A stretch of DNA of 64,000 nt from Epiperipatus broadwayi (lineage: Eukaryota > Onychophora > Udeonychophora > Euonychophora > Peripatidae): assembly GCA_028023455.1 (NCBI GenBank), contig JAQFVV010012418.1, positions 5,513,244 through 5,577,243 on the forward strand. Direction: 5' to 3'. This document shows positions 60,091-64,000 of this stretch, in pieces. The notes beneath the pieces were generated by a model, which was given only the letters and a program-made list of their open reading frames with translations, was not told the DNA's origin and made no database searches. The stretch's first letter is position 1, and every line of letters starts with the position of its first letter. Position numbers and translations under genes: made by a program.

Positions 60091-61512
60091 TTCTAATTAT
60101 TTTCTATTTCCCGGAAAAACGAAATGGATTCAAATTGTCATATTTCTTAAATTTTAATTATAAGTATAAACTGTGTATGCATTTAGAAACATCAAATTAT
60201 TAGAACTTCATATATTTTAACAAAATCACGTAAGATATTTGAATTTTGAAGACCTGTTAAATGTAGCGCTGAGATAGAATGGCGTCGTTAGGAGATACAA
60301 TTTTTTAAATTATCCAGTGATTAATGCGTAAAAAAAAAGTTTTGGTCAATTAAATAAAATTGTTATGCTTAACTTGTTACTTGAGTGCCAAACCGTCACA
60401 TGATCTTTCGAGCTATTGATAGGACGATTATTATCAGGTATTGTAGGCTATAATTTTGCTTGCAGCTATTATTGCTCTAACTTGAAATTAAACATATTAG
60501 AGAAAAAATGTTAACAAAATACAGAAAAAATGCTAATAAAATAATTTCTTTCCCGCAGAAAAAAAAATTCTAGGGGATTTTAAAACACCGGAGATAAGAT
60601 TAGTGAAAGCTTAATGTATAAAATTAATATCGTCGAACTGGCTTGCACTGAGTGGCAATACGTATAGAGAGAGAGTTTTGCCTGTTTCATTTCAATTTAC
60701 TGGAAAGCTCTAATTATCTATTATAGTTTTAATTATCGCATGTAAAATCAGTTGAGACGAGATATTAATCATATTTAAAATGCATTTTATTTATTACAAG
60801 CTGAAATAATAATATTTATGTTAAGTAGGTAATGTGACTGAACAATCTAAAATTTTCCTAGAATCAATATCTCGTAGATCCTTGACTCCGATTTTCTTGG
60901 CTAAGTCAAATATAAAATTACAGAATAAAATAAGTCGTTTAACAACTAAAACTATTTCTTATAAAGTATTCAGCATCCTATAATGTTTTTTTAAATTAAA
61001 TTACCAAAGCAACTGTGTGTTCAATTATATAGGAGTATCATGAAGCCATGTATAATACATAGGGATATCATGAACCCATGTATATACATTGTGTATGGAC
61101 GAATAAATATAAACAAAACATTTTAATTTGTTTAAAATAATGACTTTAGAACCATTATGTTTTCTGAATACCATGTCGTATGTGAATGATAAATGTAATT
61201 ACTAAATAAGTTTTATATTCAGCTTTTCTAAATATTTGATTATTATTCAGATTCTTAGAGACAAGCTTTTCTATTCTAGAGATCAGTTATAAGTAACTGT
61301 GGAAAGACCATTCACTAATTATGACAAACTGGAAAAATCTTGGAATTCAACTTCAATGTGAAAACAGGTTATAAAGGGATTAAGGATAAACTAATGAAGA
61401 GGAAAAAAAATAATCAGATAAGATATTTTCTGATATCCTTGCTTTTTGATGACACTAAAGAAAGTCATATGATCACCATTTCATATGCTTACACATGCTA
61501 TTGTTAAGAATA
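60091..61512 (-). other. 5' flank of the OLAH-like gene
   Basis: This holds the 5' untranslated region and probably the promoter, which cannot be delimited. CpGs are more frequent between 59960 and 60680 than elsewhere. No clear TATA box, no further exon and no divergent gene are seen. Confidence 0.4.
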
Positions 61513-62300
61513 CAAAACTCTCCATATAATAATGCCACCAAGTACAAGTCTTGGTTTGTACATAAAATCCCTATCTAATGTCTACTCATCCAACATCACC
61601 AGACTAGATTATAACTTATGGATTTCATCAATGAGGAGCCTAGGATTTGAGAGCACTGTACTTAGATCTTTGGATCAAATAACTCTCCAGCAGCCACCTT
61701 TTCTTATTTAGTTAACCATAAAGCTATGAGCCCAAGATGAAAACACCATAATGTTTCCAAACCAAGCTCAATCGCTTGTATAGTCATATAGATCTGAATT
61801 TGGTATAGTCATCATTATCCTATGGGCAAAATAGATATAAAATCATCAAAAATCACATGATCACCATTTCACATGGTTACACATACTGTTAATAACAATA
61901 CCAAACTCTCCATACAGTAATATCATCAAGTGCAAGATTTCATAATCAATGGATGCAGGAAGGTTTATGCATAAAATTCCTATCTAATGCCTACTCATCC
62001 AATATCCCCAGACTAGTTTCTATCTTGGGATAAAAACATTATGGTGTTTTCCTTAGGTTCCAAGCTCTAGAGTTAACCAAATAGGCAAAAGGTGGAGAGT
62101 TGTATTAGACCTTAAGATCTAAGTGCAGTGCTCTCAATTCCAATGTTCCTCATTAATAAATTCCACAAGCTAGAAACTAGTCTGGGGATTTTGGATGAGT
62201 AGGCACTAGATAAGGGTTTTATGCACAAACCTTCCTGCATTCATTAATTATGAAGGGTTGCACTTGGTGGTATTACTTTATGGAGAGTTTGGTACTCTTA
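61513..62300. repeat. Foldback element C, composite copy
   Basis: It starts 'acaaaactctccatat' and ends 'atggagagtttggtactc' in inverted orientation. A second internal end, 'ccaaactctccatac', lies near 61904, so one copy is nested or tandem within another. The shared 'tgcctactcatccaatatcc' block occurs twice and its inverted form once. Confidence 0.75.
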
Positions 62301-63072
62301 TACTAAAGAAAGCCTAGGGCATTCTATAGGCCATGTGTTATTTATAATTTTGCTGTCTTGTATCAATTAGGTAATAAAATTAATATAAATACAAATTCTA
62401 CAGCTTCTTTCAACACTTTTTTGCAAAAATTTTAATTATATATATATATACTCTCACACAACCTAATGTTTTGACTATCCTGCCATCTTTCTCAGAGCTA
62501 TGATATAATGACAAAATAAATAACTATATAAATAATATAATAAAAAATGTAGTTAATAAAAAAAAACATAAACTAATAAAACTAAAATTAAATGTGATAA
62601 AATGGAATTAAAGACCAAATAAAATAATCTAGATACTATAAAATAAAATATATAACATTAAATTGAAATATAAAATAAATACAGATTATACATATATATG
62701 TTCATGTCTGTATATGCTATATATATATATATTCATGAACAACCATCAAATTAAAGATATTATTTCCTTTATTTTTTAATAATCCCCTAATTATTACTAT
62801 TCCTTATATATTAAAACTGTAATTTTACTATCCCCAAATTAATAAAATAGTTATTGTTTTATCTTTATATATTTCTCTGTTCAATCATTAATTAATTTAC
62901 TAAAACTATTATTTTTAATTTTTAAATTATATATGTCTATTATTTTATTCATTCTTCTGTTATTAATGATATTTTATATTTATTTTACAGCTAAAAATGG
63001 TAAATATTATAAGTCTTTTTTTAACTTATCCACTCCTATTTCAATTTCCCCCCAAAAAACTTTTTTTTTTTT
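62301..63072. other. AT-rich sequence, no gene seen
   Basis: Contains TA-dinucleotide runs and nothing recognised. Confidence 0.5.
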
Positions 63073-63150
63073 CCGAGAGGTCAGCGACAGTAGCTTTACA
63101 AGCAGTTGTCCCGGGGTAGCTTCCTGGCTGATGCTATGACACATGAGAAA
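63073..63150 (+). mobile_element. tRNA-derived SINE, copy 3 (5' truncated)
   Basis: Begins CCGAGAGGTCAGCGACAGTA within the A box, passes 'gcagttgtcccggggtagct' and ends 'ctgatgctatgacacatgag' before a T/A-rich tail. It is the same family as 23420-23513 and 39467-39576. A poly-T run lies on both sides; no clean target duplication was found. Confidence 0.75.
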
Positions 63151-64000
63151 ATCTTTTTTTTTTTCTAATAAAATGCAACAATGTTTAGATAATGAGAAGG
63201 TTGAAACAACATCTTTTTTGTTAAATCACCAATATATTGTAAGATGTGATCTTAAAATCCCACCAAAAACCATTAAACACCCATATCTACTTCAAGACCA
63301 ATCCCATGCAATAATAACATTCTCTACATATAATGTAATATAAGTTATATTTATAATGAGAATGTAACCCAAATAAAACATATTCTGAAAAGAAGAAAAT
63401 GTTAACAAGCATTTTAGCTGAGAAATATTTAATTGTTTCTATAATTAAATATTAAACAAATGTGATAACATATATAAACCAAAACTAAATGTATAAAACT
63501 TAAATATTGATAACTTTATTACAAAAACATTTCCTTAACTAATGTTTAATATACACATATTACAATAATTTAAGAAAAAAGATGATCACATTTAGATGCA
63601 AGCGAGAAAATTCCAAAAACATAAAGGAATAATATTTTTTATTATTATTATTAATCCAATGCATATATATAAATTGTAACACATGATGTAAATAACTCAA
63701 TGCATGAACTTGAACTCACTATTGTAATGGTCGGAATGAACAGACAATAGCAAATCACTATTAGAGTGACTTAAACCACCACAACCCATTCCCACGCCAT
63801 ATAATACTTCATTTTATTTGGCTTGGTGATTAGGGAGAGAGAGAGAGACTCCTAGTAGTAGATCATAATTATATGACTTATCTGTGGCAAACACATTTAA
63901 TGCAATATATGTATGAAAATACAAACACTTTATTAATGATACATTATAAACAAAGAAATAAACAAAAGAAATGACTATCGCTTAATTGTTGCTAGACTTA
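63151..64000. other. AT-rich sequence with a short GA repeat
   Basis: A GAGAGAGAGAGAG run lies near 63835-63849; otherwise nothing recognised. Confidence 0.5.

Overview
The window looks like nuclear DNA from an AT-rich animal genome, most likely an invertebrate. It is repeat-dense, with spliced minus-strand coding sequence, APE-type LINEs, a Penelope-like element, a tRNA-derived SINE family, a hAT-type MITE and several foldback elements. I see no bacterial operons, rRNA, intact tRNA or CRISPR. The species cannot be named from the sequence.

Main result: the window is spanned by one host gene on the minus strand, a thioesterase of the type II / OLAH family (S-acyl fatty acid synthase thioesterase, medium chain). 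Four short coding exons join with correct phase at GT-AG splice sites: exon 1 (60090 to 59961, with the start codon), exon 2 (6766 to 6628), exon 3 (1500 to 1401) and exon 4 (1306 to 1143). They encode 177 complete residues plus a partial codon. The protein carries the family's Phe-Pro-Trp-Ala-Gly-Gly-Gly block, a Pro-Gly-Arg-Glu block, a Gly-His-Ser-Phe-Gly nucleophile elbow and the Thr-Pro-Glu-x-Val-Leu ... Leu-Arg-x-Asp lid region. The C-terminal part, with the expected catalytic Asp and His, would lie beyond base 1. Intron 1 is 53,194 bp, intron 2 is 5,127 bp and intron 3 is 94 bp.

Nearly everything else is intron content. Intron 2 holds a decayed Penelope-like element with a GIY-YIG domain. 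Intron 1, from low to high coordinates, holds: half of a foldback element with a minisatellite; an LTR-type element on the minus strand with 2-3 kb terminal repeats and two overlapping unknown ORFs (8934-16915); a decayed reading frame of unknown identity (17665-19243); a complete foldback (19771-21062); a hAT MITE with an 8-bp target duplication (22100-22814); a SINE; two LINEs meeting tail to tail at an AAT microsatellite (24981-33330); a second SINE; a structurally complete non-coding long-LTR element (41944-46581); a probable fragment of a third long-LTR element (48670-50960); and several inverted-repeat elements, one a nearly perfect 66-bp hairpin.

Upstream of exon 1 (60091-64000) lies AT-rich 5' flanking sequence with another composite foldback and a third SINE copy. 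The two long-LTR elements share a layout: terminal repeats beginning with a perfect short hairpin of the form TGWAACGA...TCGTTWCA, and a TGGC primer-binding-like site just inside the 5' repeat.
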